NCBI GenBank assembly: GCA_017535925.1
Contig: JAFXTD010000020.1
Span: 20,930-84,929 of the forward strand
DNA from: Selenomonadaceae bacterium
GTDB lineage: Bacteria > Bacillota > Negativicutes > Selenomonadales > Selenomonadaceae
Direction: 5' to 3'
DNA length: 64,000 bases
A program made the translations under genes and the position numbers. Within the stretch, counting starts at the first letter, position 1. Each line of letters starts with the position of its first letter. Below the pieces are notes generated by a model. It saw nothing but the letters and a program-made list of their open reading frames with translations, ran no database searches and was not told the DNA's origin. This document shows positions 50,505 to 59,399 of this stretch, in pieces.

Positions 50505-51066
50505 TTAACGACGTGAGACATCCTGCTCCAAAATATCCGACAAAGTTTTTCGATTAAGAACAGGTGTGGGGAATTTAAAAAAAACATTCTCCGAAAAACC
50601 TACAATTATAATTCGCTCTCTCTTTTGAGGAAGCCCGTAATCAAGTGCATTTAAAACTTTCGAGTAAATAGTATAACCGAGATTTTGAAGATGCTCCGTT
50701 ATCACGCGGAAAGTTTGACCGCCGTCATGAGCCGTCAAATTCCTGACGTTCTCCAACATAAAAGCAGACGGACGTTTAACTTTTAAAATTCTTTCAATCT
50801 CAAAAAATAACGTTCCCGAAGTTTCGTTGTTGAATCCGTTTTTTTTACCTATAATGGAAAAGGCTTGACATGGAAAACCGCCGAGCAAAATGTCAAAGTC
50901 CGGAATTTTCGCCATGCGGGTGTTCGTTGAAATTTGCTGCGTAAGTTTTGCAAGCGTCCTCGTCAATTTCGGAAGAAAAAACGCATTCGCCGCCGACAGC
51001 TTCAAATCCCAATCGAATCCCGCCGATACCCGCAAACAAATCTATAAATTTAAAATTCTTCGACAT
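50505..51066 (-). pseudogene. Disrupted DNA (cytosine-5) methyltransferase
   Basis: The N-terminal part (51066-50893) reads [22 protein letters not shown] (motif I) and [16 protein letters not shown], then runs to a stop. Motif IV continues in another frame as [17 protein letters not shown] with the catalytic Cys, followed by SGTLFFEIERIL, FMLENVRNL (motif VI) and YGLPQKRERI (motif VIII). Residues expected between motifs II and IV are missing, so a small deletion with a frame change occurred near 50900. The target-recognition domain and motifs IX-X are also absent after 50505. It overlaps the 3' end of rpe by 17 bases. Confidence 0.8.
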
Positions 51067-51754
51067 CGTCTTCGTCCTCGTCGTGGTGATGGTGATGAAC
51101 AATTTCTTTGCCGCGAATATCTTTGACAGCTTGAGCAACATCCTCCGCGCCGTAAATCGCCGAGCCCGCAACCAAAACATTTGCGCCCATTTCTCTGACG
51201 GCTTCGGAAGTTTCGGCGTTAATGCCTCCGTCGACTTCAATATCGCATTCGGTTTCCATCTCGTCAATCATGTGATAGAGCATGTGAATTTTTCCAAGCT
51301 GCGATTCGATAAATTTTTGTCCGCCGTAGCCGGGATTGACCGTCATAATCAAAATCATATCGGCGTCCTCGACCAGCTCCTCAATCGCGGAAAGTGAGGT
51401 GCCGGGATTGAGCGCGACGCCCGCCTTGCAACCGAGCTCGTGAATTTTTTGAATCAAGCGGTGAGCATGCCTCGTTGCCTCGACGTGAAAAGTTATAATG
51501 TCCGCGCCCGCCGCCGCAAAACTTTCAACATGCGTTTCGGGGTGTTCAACCATCAAGTGAACGTCAAGCACCGCGTCCGTAACTTTGCGCAAGCTCTTGA
51601 CGACGCCGGCACCGATTGTAATTTCGGGAACAAACGTCCCGTCCATAACGTCAATGTGAATGTATTCCGCCCCCGCCTCCGTGACCTTTTTAACTTCGTC
51701 CGCAAGGTGTGCAAAGTCCGCCGAGAGTATCGACGGCGCAATTATTGTTGACAT
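51050..51754 (-). CDS. rpe: Ribulose-phosphate 3-epimerase with His/Asp tail
   Basis: Rpe interconverts ribulose-5-phosphate and xylulose-5-phosphate. The 234-residue TIM barrel has [13 protein letters not shown] (residues 5-17), the metal-site segments [17 protein letters not shown] and [22 protein letters not shown] and [10 protein letters not shown]. After the usual end ([10 protein letters not shown]) it carries an extra tail of five His and a run of Asp/Glu. SD AAGGAGG precedes ATG 51754. The methyltransferase remnant starts within its last codons. Confidence 0.94.
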   Translation of the reverse strand: MSTIIAPSILSADFAHLADEVKKVTEAGAEYIHIDVMDGTFVPEITIGAGVVKSLRKVTDAVLDVHLMVEHPETHVESFAAAGADIITFHVEATRHAHRLIQKIHELGCKAGVALNPGTSLSAIEELVEDADMILIMTVNPGYGGQKFIESQLGKIHMLYHMIDEMETECDIEVDGGINAETSEAVREMGANVLVAGSAIYGAEDVAQAVKDIRGKEIVHHHHHDEDEDDVEEF

Positions 51755-51907
51755 AAATTTCAGCCTCCTTTATCTGCGTTTTGATTCTGTCAACGAAAAA
51801 ATTTTCCTGCCTTAAAACGACAAGCCGGCACAATTCCGAAATAAGCTTCACAGGATTTTGTGTGGAAAAAAATTTTTTTATCTCGTCAAAGCAGCGGGAT
51901 TTTTTTA

Positions 51908-51935
51908 TTGAAAGTCATTCGAGACGTGCTATAAT
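51908..51935 (+). promoter_or_regulatory. Promoter of the YjiH-like/TrxB-like operon
   Basis: TTGAAA, a 16-base spacer and a perfect TATAAT lie about 56 bases before ATG 51992. Confidence 0.7.
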
Positions 51936-51991
51936 AATCGGCGATTTTGTTTCGGGAGTTTCTCTCTAAAAATTTTGCGAAGGAGATTGAA

Positions 51992-53362
51992 ATGGAAAAC
52001 AAACAACAAGGTTCACTGGCGGGCTTTTTGGTGCCGTCAATCATCGGGATTATCCTGTTCATGATTCCCGTGCAATACGACGGGAGCTGGACAATCGTCG
52101 TGAAAATTATCGCGGACATGATAAGCAATGCGATAGGCGACATGTTGCCGGGGCTGTGCCTGATTATCGTGACGGTTTCGGCAATTCTCGGCGTGATTTT
52201 TTTGGGCAAGCCGAATTTCATTGCGACTTACCCGATTGTTGCCAACACCTTTTCGACGACGGCAATTTGGGTCGTGATTAGAATCGTCGGCGCGATTTTT
52301 ATTTGGCTGACGTATTTCGGCGTCGACGCGGACAATCCCGACAGCACGATAGGTTTGATAACTTCAGGCGATAACGGCGGCTTCGTCCTCAATGATTTGT
52401 TGAGCGTCCTCGTCGTAATTTTTTTGCTTGCAGGTTTGCTCTTGCCTCTGCTCCTCGACTTCGGGCTGCTTGAATTTATCGGGGCAATGCTTACAAAAGT
52501 CATGCGCCCGCTGTTCACGATACCCGGTCGCGCTGCCGTCGACTGCATTACCTCTTGGATTGGCGACGGAACTTTGGGCGTCATGCTCACCGCGAATCAA
52601 TACGAGGGCGGCTACTACTCCAAACGCGAGGCTGCTATCATTTCGACGACCTTCTCCGCCGTGTCGATAACTTTTTCTATCGTCGTCTTGGCTCAAGTCG
52701 ACTTGATGGAATATTTCGGGCTTTACTATCTTTTAATCTGCGCGATTGGAATTGTCTGCGCATTAATCTTGCCGAGAATCCCTCCGTTGTCTTTGAAGAA
52801 GGATGAGTATTTGGTTCCCGGCAAGGCAATGGGCGAATCACTTCCCGAAGGCTACACGACCTCTTTTCAATACGGAATTGCTTTGGCTCGTGAGCGCGTC
52901 GCGGAACATCGCGGCTTTGAACAATTCATGGAAGGTGCTTTCAAAAACGCGGCGGGCATGTGGTTCGGCGTCTTGCCGGTCGTCATGTGCATAGGAACTT
53001 TGGCTTTGGTCTTGGCGAATCACACGACGATTTTCGATACACTCGGCTTGCCTTTCCTGCCGCTCTTGCAACTGCTTGACGTTCCTCAAGCCGAAGCGGT
53101 TTCCAAAACAATGATTGTCGGTTTCACGGATATGTTCACGCCGTCGGTTTTGGCGGCGGGCACAATCACCAGCCCGATGGCAAAATTTATCGTGGCAGTC
53201 ATTTCCGTCACGCAGCTGATTTATTTGTCGGAAGTCGGCGGATTGATTCTCGGCTCGAAAATCCCCGTCAACCTCCCCGAACTTTTCATCCTCTTCCTTG
53301 AACGCACAATCATCAGTTTGCTTATCGCGGCTCCCGTTGCGCACATGTTTTTCACAGCTTAA
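51992..53362 (+). CDS. YjiH-family membrane protein with nucleoside-recognition (Gate) domains
   Basis: The roughly 456-residue protein has about ten helices in two Gate/nucleoside-recognition halves. Landmarks are GGFVLNDLLSVLVVIFLLAGLLLPLLLDFGLLEFIG, CITSWIGDGTLGVMLTANQYEGGYYSKREAAIISTTFSAVSITFSIVVL and FTDMFTPSVLA. This matches YjiH. Function is not established; related proteins move nucleosides or ions. ATG 51992 follows SD GAAGGAG. The thioredoxin-reductase-like gene follows 12 bases later in the same operon. Confidence 0.8.
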   Translation: MENKQQGSLAGFLVPSIIGIILFMIPVQYDGSWTIVVKIIADMISNAIGDMLPGLCLIIVTVSAILGVIFLGKPNFIATYPIVANTFSTTAIWVVIRIVGAIFIWLTYFGVDADNPDSTIGLITSGDNGGFVLNDLLSVLVVIFLLAGLLLPLLLDFGLLEFIGAMLTKVMRPLFTIPGRAAVDCITSWIGDGTLGVMLTANQYEGGYYSKREAAIISTTFSAVSITFSIVVLAQVDLMEYFGLYYLLICAIGIVCALILPRIPPLSLKKDEYLVPGKAMGESLPEGYTTSFQYGIALARERVAEHRGFEQFMEGAFKNAAGMWFGVLPVVMCIGTLALVLANHTTIFDTLGLPFLPLLQLLDVPQAEAVSKTMIVGFTDMFTPSVLAAGTITSPMAKFIVAVISVTQLIYLSEVGGLILGSKIPVNLPELFILFLERTIISLLIAAPVAHMFFTA

Positions 53363-53374
53363 GGAGGAAAATTT

Positions 53375-54310
53375 ATGAAAGAACGAATTCACAAAGACGT
53401 TGTGATAATCGGCGCGGGCATGGCGGGCTTGACGGCGGCTCTTTATTGCGGGCGCATGAATCTCGACACTTTGGTTTTGGAAAACGGTTTAATCGGCGGA
53501 CAAATTGCCAACGCGACCGACATTGAAAATTATCCCGGCTTCGTGAGCGTTAAGGGCGGCGATTTGATTGCGACCGTTCAAACTCAAGCGGAAAACTTCG
53601 GCGCGGTCATTGACGAGTTCGACGAGATTGAAAAAGTTTCGTTGAAGACTTCGCCGAAAATTATCGAGACGCAGGAAAAAATTTACGAGGCTGACGTTGT
53701 GATAATCGCGAGCGGCATGAATCGTCGAAAACTTCCCTTGCCCGAAGAGAAAAAATTTTCGGGGCGCGGCGTTCACTATTGCGAGCTGTGCGACGGTCAC
53801 GCTTACGACGGAAAAATTATTGCGGTTGCCGGCGGCGGAAATGCGGCTGTCGACGCGGCAAACTTTTTAACCAAGTACGCGAAGAAACTTTATCTGATTC
53901 ACCGTTCGGAACTTCGCGCAGATGATTTTTCGCAAAAGAGACTTCGCGCAAATGAAAAAGTCACAATCATGTTGCAGACGGATATAAAAGCTCTTCGCGG
54001 CGACAAACGCCTTGAGGAAGTTGAAGTCTTCGACAAAAAGTCGGGCGAGGTCAAAACCTTGTCAATCGACGGAATTTTTGTTAATATCGGCGTCGAACCG
54101 AACACGCAACTTTTCAAAGACGAGCTGACATTGACGGCCGGCGGAAGAATTCCTGCGGGCGAAGATTGCAAAACTGAAATTGCGGGAGTATTTGCGGCGG
54201 GCGACGTTCGCGAAAAAGAAATTCGGCAACTGACGACTGCGGCAGCCGACGGAACGACAGCGGCTCTGCTTGCCGAAAAATATTTGGCAAAACTTCATGA
54301 GACAAAATAA
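53375..54310 (+). CDS. Thioredoxin reductase-like flavoprotein
   Basis: The 311-residue protein has the two-dinucleotide-domain layout of TrxB: FAD motif VVIIGAGMAGLTAALYCGR (residues 9-27), redox pair in HYCELCDGHAYDG (about residues 134-146), second motif VAGGGNAAVDAANFL and the end motif GVFAAGDVREKEIRQLTTAAADGTTAA. The active-site pair is C-E-L-C instead of the common C-A-T-C. The NADPH-binding arginines after GGGNAA are replaced by HRSELRADDFSQ, so cofactor choice is open. SD GGAGG precedes ATG 53375. Confidence 0.85.
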   Translation: MKERIHKDVVIIGAGMAGLTAALYCGRMNLDTLVLENGLIGGQIANATDIENYPGFVSVKGGDLIATVQTQAENFGAVIDEFDEIEKVSLKTSPKIIETQEKIYEADVVIIASGMNRRKLPLPEEKKFSGRGVHYCELCDGHAYDGKIIAVAGGGNAAVDAANFLTKYAKKLYLIHRSELRADDFSQKRLRANEKVTIMLQTDIKALRGDKRLEEVEVFDKKSGEVKTLSIDGIFVNIGVEPNTQLFKDELTLTAGGRIPAGEDCKTEIAGVFAAGDVREKEIRQLTTAAADGTTAALLAEKYLAKLHETK

Positions 54311-54357
54311 AAAATCGCCGCGAAAATTTTTCGGACGATGTAATTAATTTTTAGAGC

Positions 54358-54391
54358 GCGAGGTCAAATCGACTTCGCCTCTTCTTTTTTG
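54358..54391 (+). terminator. Terminator after the TrxB-like gene
   Basis: GCGAGGTC (54358-54365) pairs with GACTTCGC (54371-54378), one G-U pair, and is followed by CTCTTCTTTTTT. Confidence 0.6.
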
Positions 54392-54406
54392 TAGGGCGTC
54401 ATGTCT

Positions 54407-55962
54407 TTAATGCATTTGCGAATTTTCGTTGCCGCTGAAAACAACGGCTTCCAACCCTATGCAACCTTCAAAGGCATCTCCGCTCATTTCGACTAAAGTG
54501 TCGGGAATTCTTACCATCATCAAATTTTTGCAATCCCAAAAAGCATGTTCGCAAATTTTTATCCCCAACAAGTTCTCGCAATTATTGAAAGCGCATTCAC
54601 CAATCGTCGTGACGCCTTCGGGAATTTTTATCGTAATTAAGCTGAAGCAATTCTCAAAAGCACAATAAGAAATTTCGGTGACTGACTTGGGAAGTTTTAC
54701 TTTTTCCAAGCCGGTGCAATTCCAAAAAGCGTGCTCCTCAATCGACGTGACCGAATCGGGAATTTCTATCTCTTTCAAACTCTTGCAACCGCTTAAAGCA
54801 AACCAACCGATGGAAGTGACGCCGGAGGGGATTGTTATTTCAGTCAAGCTCTCACAATCGCTGAAAAGCCCCTCATTTATTTCAGTGAGACCGGCGGGAA
54901 GTTTTACACTTGTCAATTTTATGCAATTTGCGAAAAGAAAATTGCCGAGATTTTCGACTGAATTGGAAATCGTTACCTCAATCAAATCATAACAATCGCT
55001 GAAAGCCGCGTCTTCAATCTTCTATCGTCTTCAAGCCGCAAGCTCGAAAAGCTTCTTTGCCTATGGTCGTGACTGAATTTGGAATCGTTATCCTCGTCAA
55101 TTCAGTGCAACAGTCGAAAACTTCTTTGCCTATGGTCGTGACCGAATTCGGAATTTTTATCGCCTTCAAGTCGCAAGCGCAAAAAGCTCCTTCGCCAAGT
55201 GTCTATCGCCTGCAAGCCGCAAGCTCGAAAAGCTTCTTTGCCGATTGAAGTGACGCCTTCGGGAATTTTTATCTCCGTCAAAAGCCGGCAATTATTAAAG
55301 GAATAATCGCCGATAGTCGTAACTCCGTCCTCGATTATAATTTTTTCAATCGATATAAGACTGTGGTTCCACCAAGCGATATTTTCCGAAGAATAATTTT
55401 CCATTTTGCCCGAGCCGCCGATTGTGAGCGTGCCTTCGTCGTTTTCACCGCAAGTGCCGCTTAAGAATCTGTCGAAGAATTTTTCGGGTAAGCTCTTACA
55501 ACCGCTGAAAGCATATTCTCCGATAGTCGTTACAGAATCGGGAAGGTTTAATTCGGTTAAGCTCTCGCAACCGCTGAAAGCACTTCTTCCAATCGATTTA
55601 ACGGAAGCAGGGATTTATTTACTGAAAGCATCACGAAAAATCTTTGTAACGCCGGCGGGGATTGTTATTTCAGTCAAGCTCTCGCAACTGCAAAAAGCAT
55701 ATTCATCGATAGCTGTTAAGGAGTCGGGAAGTTTTATTGACTTTAAACTTTTGCAATCGCTGAAGGCAGTCGTGCCGATTTTTGTAATGCCGTCATGGAT
55801 AATAATTTTTTTGATTGAATCGCGTTCGTCATACCATTCGGGATAGTGTTCGGCACCGCGCACATGAGAATAATCCTCCATTTCGCCTGTGCCGCCGATT
55901 GTGAGCGTACCTTCGTCGTTGAGTGTCCACTTCAAATTTTCACCGCAAGTACCTTGAATCAT
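54407..55962 (-). pseudogene. Broken BspA-type leucine-rich-repeat surface protein
   Basis: The start (ATG 55962) gives MIQGTCGENLKWTLNDEGTLTIGGTGEMEDY, the typical opening of BspA-like LRR_5 proteins, followed by repeats of the form ITIPxxVTxIGxxAFxxCxSL. The frame is broken at least three times: an in-frame TAA at 55615 (the same frame continues with IPASVKSIGRSAF), a shift near 55205 and another near 55015, after which repeats continue to 54407. The pieces add up to about 510 codons, and part of the N-terminal module is duplicated at about 55440. There is no signal peptide at the N-terminus. Confidence 0.82.
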
Positions 55963-56095
55963 TTTGTTTCGCCTCCTCAAAAATTTTTTCAAAAATATTT
56001 TAACACATTTTAACAAAGGCTTGTTTCAAAATTCCGTGCAGGAAATTTTTTGCGCCTATAGAAATTCTTCAACAAACTCAAGGAGATGGATTTAA

Positions 56096-56329
56096 ATGGT
56101 TAAAGTCTACACGATTCAAAGTTGTCCGTATTGTCTTAAGACGAAAAGATTTCTTGCATCCAAAGGCGTTGAATTTGAGGAACTCGACATCGAAAAAGAC
56201 CCCGCCGCCCGCGAGGCTTGCAAGAAACTTACCGGCATTGATTGGGCAGTGCCCGTGACGACCATTGACAACGAGCATTACGTCATCGATTACGACAAAG
56301 AGGCTCTGGAAAAATTGCTTTGCCTGTAA
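56096..56329 (+). CDS. Glutaredoxin
   Basis: The 77-residue thioredoxin-fold protein has the active site SCPYC (Cys10, Cys13) and the conserved AVPVTTID segment with a cis-proline. It reduces disulfides or glutathionylated proteins. A second glutaredoxin of the same length lies at 57124, separated by a decayed GIY-YIG gene, and glutathione peroxidase follows, so the group is a thiol-peroxide defence set. Confidence 0.9.
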   Translation: MVKVYTIQSCPYCLKTKRFLASKGVEFEELDIEKDPAAREACKKLTGIDWAVPVTTIDNEHYVIDYDKEALEKLLCL

Positions 56330-56341
56330 TGAGGGATTTAT

Positions 56342-57172
56342 ATGATTCACGGCATGATTTATCTGTTGCTCAACACGATTAACGGCAAAATGTACGTCGG
56401 GCAAACGATAAATCTCAGGAGCAGAATCACCGCGCACAAATGCGGCGACCGGTATGTCGACAGGGCTATTAAAAAATATGGCTGGAAAAGTTTTCGTTGC
56501 TGCGTCATCAAAACTTGCGCGTCGAAAGACGAAATGGACACGTGGGGAAAATTTTTCATAATCCTGCTTAACACCAAGTCTCCTAATGGATACAATTGTA
56601 GGAATTAGGAACTGGGAACTGGGAACTAGTTTCTTATCCCTAGTCCCTACTAGTTCCTAGTTCCTATTTACTAAGTTCCTACTTTCTTGACCGACGGCGG
56701 CGAAGGGATTGTCGGCTTGTAACGCACGCCCGAACATTGCTCAAAAATTTCTATTACAAAAAAAGGCAAATTTTTTTCACCGGAACATTGCGCGAATATT
56801 TCAGCGGGAAAAAAAAGAATAACGCTTTCATTAGAACATCGGGCAAAGATTGGAGCAACTCTCGCAGGCGTTCCAAAAACTCTCGAGCATTCTGCAAATA
56901 TTTCTGTAGGCAAACGCGGCGACAGTCCGTACAAAAATTTGACAACTGAAATTGATGCACATTATTTGTTTTATAAGCGTCTGGCAAAATTTCTTGGCTT
57001 ATCGAGTCAAAATATTTCGCGCAAAATGCTCGGACAAAGAAATTTCACGGCGAAGGACAAAGCCAAGCTCGCCGAGATTTTCAACAAACCGATAGAATAT
57101 CTTATGTATAAGGAGGAAATTTTATGGTTAAAGTTTATTCGTTCGAAGGTTGCCCGTGGTGCGACAAGGTGA
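56342..57172 (+). pseudogene. GIY-YIG homing-type endonuclease broken by a fold-back repeat and a stop
   Basis: The first part (56342-56597) is a GIY-YIG domain (HGMIYLLLNTINGKMYVGQT) ending LNTKSPNGYN. A roughly 90-base heptamer fold-back follows. The same frame pattern then resumes (LTDGGEGIVGL, 56691-56723), meets a TAA, and continues with four NUMOD3 repeats (PEHCSKISITKKGK, PEHCANISAGKK, LEHRAKIGATLAG, LEHSANISVGKRG) and an HTH (LAKFLGLSSQNISRKMLGQRNF). It ends inside the next gene. The architecture equals the intact gene at 48491. Confidence 0.82.
56598..56689. repeat. Fold-back heptamer element inserted in the GIY-YIG gene
   Basis: The left arm is GTAGGAA, TTAGGAA, CTGGGAA, CTGGGAA, CTAG. 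The right arm reads the inverse (CTAGTTC, CTAGTTC, CTATTTA, CTAAGTT, CCTAC). It interrupts the codons for GYN and LTDGG that are adjacent in the intact relative. Confidence 0.8.
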
Positions 57173-57357
57173 AAAAATATCTTCAAGCACGCGGCGTCGA
57201 ATACGAAGTGCGCGACGTGGAAGAGAGCGAAGAGGCTGCCAAAGAGTGCTTGAAAATTTCGGGCGACTTGGCTGTTCCGGTTACGACGATTGACGGCGTG
57301 AATTACGTTGTCGGCTTCGACAAGCGCAAGATTGAAGAGTTGCTTGCGACGGCTTAA
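57124..57357 (+). CDS. Glutaredoxin-like protein (CPWC)
   Basis: The 77-residue protein is a paralogue of the glutaredoxin at 56096. The active site is GCPWC (Cys10, Cys13), and LAVPVTTIDG carries the cis-proline. Its SD (AAGGAGG) and start overlap the tail of the broken GIY-YIG gene. Glutathione peroxidase starts 12 bases downstream, so it is the likely electron donor or repair partner. Confidence 0.88.
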   Translation: MVKVYSFEGCPWCDKVKKYLQARGVEYEVRDVEESEEAAKECLKISGDLAVPVTTIDGVNYVVGFDKRKIEELLATA

Positions 57358-57369
57358 GGAGGAAATTTC

Positions 57370-57915
57370 ATGAGCGTTTACGACTTCACGGCAAAAACCA
57401 AACGCGGCGAAGAAAAATCTTTGGCGGATTACAAAGGCAAGGTGCTTTTAATCGTCAACACCGCCAGCAAATGCGGCTTCACCCCTCAATTCGAGGAACT
57501 TCAAAAACTTTACGACGCTTACAAGGACAAAGGCTTTGAGATTCTCGGCTTCCCCTGCAATCAGTTCGCGGGTCAAGAGCCCGGCACCAACGACGAAGTT
57601 CAAAGTTTTTGCAAGGTCAATTACGGCGTGACGTTCACGATTTTTGCAAAGGGCGACGTTCGCGGCGAAACGGCTCAACCGCTTTTCAAATACCTCACCG
57701 CGCAGAAAAAGTTTGAAGGCTTCGACATGAATCATCCCGTTGCAAAACCGTTGCTTGACGCCTTGCAAAAAAATTTCCCCGAATACCTCGAAGGCGACGG
57801 CATCAAGTGGAACTTCACGAAATTTTTAATCGGGCGCGACGGCGAAGTTGTTGCCCGCTTCGAACCGACGACGACTCCCGCTTCAATCGCCAAAGATATT
57901 GAGGCTCTGCTCTGA
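57370..57915 (+). CDS. Glutathione peroxidase family protein (Cys type)
   Basis: The 181-residue peroxidase has the peroxidatic cysteine in NTASKCGFTPQF (about Cys37), FPCNQFAGQEPG with the resolving-type Cys, and WNFTKFLIGRDG with the active-site Trp and Asn. Bacterial Cys-type enzymes usually take electrons from thioredoxin or glutaredoxin. It reduces hydrogen peroxide and organic peroxides in the cytoplasm. It is co-transcribed with the glutaredoxin-like gene. Confidence 0.93.
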   Translation: MSVYDFTAKTKRGEEKSLADYKGKVLLIVNTASKCGFTPQFEELQKLYDAYKDKGFEILGFPCNQFAGQEPGTNDEVQSFCKVNYGVTFTIFAKGDVRGETAQPLFKYLTAQKKFEGFDMNHPVAKPLLDALQKNFPEYLEGDGIKWNFTKFLIGRDGEVVARFEPTTTPASIAKDIEALL

Positions 57916-57934
57916 AAAATTTTTCGCAAAAAAA

Positions 57935-57973
57935 AACCGAGAGGTCACGAAGACTTCTCGGTTAAATTTTTTT
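57935..57973. terminator. Bidirectional terminator
   Basis: AACCGAGA and TCTCGGTT arms (57935-57963) are flanked by an A-run on the left and a T-run on the right. It serves the converging glutathione peroxidase and ubiX genes. Confidence 0.85.
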
Positions 57974-58529
57974 ATCGCGGTCGCCACTGCGGCATGTCCT
58001 CCGGAAGATTGAACAGGCGCAAGATTTTGTTGACGACGTGATTTATTTGCGCTTGCAGGGTCGACGGCGTGTTGTAAAAAGTCATGACGGGCGGCATGAT
58101 TATCGCGCCGCAGTCTGCAAGCTCTTTCATGTTGCGCAAATGGATTCGGCTGAAAGGCATTTCACGAGGCACGAGCAAAAGTTTTCGATTTTCTTTGAGG
58201 CAAACGTCCGCCGCGCGCAGCAAAAGATTTTCGCAATAGCCCGACGCTATCCCCGCCAAAGTTTTCATTGTGCAAGGGACGATAATCATTCCGTCGACAA
58301 GAAAACTTCCGCTGGCAATGGAGGCATCCATTTGCTTGACATCGTAGACGCAATCGGCGAGGCGGCGAATCTCAAAAATATCAAAGTTGGTTTCATCGCG
58401 AATCGTAAGTTCCGCGCCTTCGGTTATGATTAAATGCGTTTCAACCGAATCAATTTCTTTGAGCCGCCGCAAAAGTTCGACGGCAAGCACGACACCGCTC
58501 GCGCCCGTCATTCCGACAATCAATCGCAT
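57972..58529 (-). CDS. ubiX: Flavin prenyltransferase UbiX-like
   Basis: The 185-residue protein has the UbiX/Pad1 pattern: VGMTGASGVVLAVELLRRL (residues 5-23), CTMKTLAGIASGYCENLLLRAADVCLKENRKLLLVPREMPFS, then HLRNMKELADCGAIIMPPVMTFY. It prenylates FMN to make the cofactor of UbiD-type decarboxylases. No ubiD gene is in the window. It is followed upstream by a large heptamer fold-back that separates it from cbiH. Confidence 0.92.
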   Translation of the reverse strand: MRLIVGMTGASGVVLAVELLRRLKEIDSVETHLIITEGAELTIRDETNFDIFEIRRLADCVYDVKQMDASIASGSFLVDGMIIVPCTMKTLAGIASGYCENLLLRAADVCLKENRKLLLVPREMPFSRIHLRNMKELADCGAIIMPPVMTFYNTPSTLQAQINHVVNKILRLFNLPEDMPQWRPR

Positions 58530-58552
58530 TGAAAAATCTCCCTTCGGTCGAT

Positions 58553-58629
58553 TTAGCTTTTAGCGATTAGCGATTAGCTGTTAGTGATTAGAAATTCTAA
58601 CAGCTAACAGCTACCAGCTAACAGCTAAC
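58553..58629. repeat. Large heptamer fold-back (TTAGCNN / CTAACAG arms)
   Basis: The left arm TTAGCTT, TTAGCGA, TTAGCGA, TTAGCTG, TTAGTGA meets the palindromic centre TTAGAAATTCTAA. The right arm is CTAACAG, CTAACAG, CTACCAG, CTAACAG. The right end encodes the last codons and stop of cbiH. Confidence 0.85.
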
Positions 58630-59361
58630 CTTGTAGCCTCGCGGCGTTATCATGAAACCGGCTTTGACAAAAGTTTGACTGTTGCCGATTATCACAAGCG
58701 AAAACATATTGACTTCCTCTTGAATAAAATTTTCCAGCGTCGAGATAATTTTTGATTCGCCAATCCGTCCCGCGTTCGTCACTATGCCGACGGGCGTATT
58801 TTTTTCGCGGAACTGAAGCAAAATTTTTTGAACTTCGACGAGTTGAGTGACACGGCGTTTGCTTTTGGGATTATAAAGGGCGATAACGAAATCGCCTGCC
58901 GCAGCCGAACTCACGCGCCTTTTTATGAGCTCCCACGGCGTCATTAAATCACTTAAACTTATAATTGCAAAATCATTCATGAGAGGCGCACCCAAAATCG
59001 CTGCCGCCGCATTGACTGCCGAGACACCCGCGATAATTTCAAAATGCGGTCGTTTGTCTTCGGGCAAGTCAAGAATCATTTCGAGGACAAGCCCCGCCAT
59101 GCCGTAAACGCCCGAATCGCCGCTTGAGACGACTGCAACGTTTTGACCGGCAAGAGTTTCTTCAATCGCCAAGTGACAACGTTCGACTTCCTGCATCATG
59201 GCTCGTCCGATAATTTTTTTCCCGCCGAGAATTTTTTCAATGAGTTTTATGTAAGTGTTGTAGCCCGCGACGACTTGAGCCTCTTCAATCGCCTTACGAG
59301 CTTTGGGCGTCATTTCATCAAGTCCGCCCGGTCCTATCCCGACCACTGAAATTTTTCCCAT
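58618..59361 (-). CDS. cbiH: Cobalt-precorrin-3 C17-methyltransferase CbiH
   Basis: CbiH/CobJ methylates C17 with ring contraction in cobalamin synthesis. The 247-residue protein has VVGIGPGGLDEMTPKA (residues 6-21), the GYNTYIKLI segment, VVSSGDSGVYGMAGL and NDFAIISLSDLMTPWELIKRR, all diagnostic. Full length is retained, although the final VSC and stop lie in the heptamer array. It is not linked to cbiE or cbiB, which are elsewhere in the window. Confidence 0.94.
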   Translation of the reverse strand: MGKISVVGIGPGGLDEMTPKARKAIEEAQVVAGYNTYIKLIEKILGGKKIIGRAMMQEVERCHLAIEETLAGQNVAVVSSGDSGVYGMAGLVLEMILDLPEDKRPHFEIIAGVSAVNAAAAILGAPLMNDFAIISLSDLMTPWELIKRRVSSAAAGDFVIALYNPKSKRRVTQLVEVQKILLQFREKNTPVGIVTNAGRIGESKIISTLENFIQEEVNMFSLVIIGNSQTFVKAGFMITPRGYKVSC

Positions 59362-59366
59362 CTGAA

Positions 59367-59398
59367 TCTTAACCCCTAATCACTAACCACTAACCATC
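59367..59398. repeat. Heptamer array flanking MITE copy C (left)
   Basis: CTAATCA, CTAACCA and CTAACCA. The same CCCTAATCACTAACCACT stretch is present on the other side of the MITE-like copy at 59618-59634, forming a direct repeat around it. Confidence 0.75.
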
Positions 59399-59399
59399 G

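Noticed and set aside
56671..56987. Minus-strand open frames over the GIY-YIG remnant
   Set aside because: They are antisense to NUMOD3 repeats that clearly match the intact plus-strand relative.
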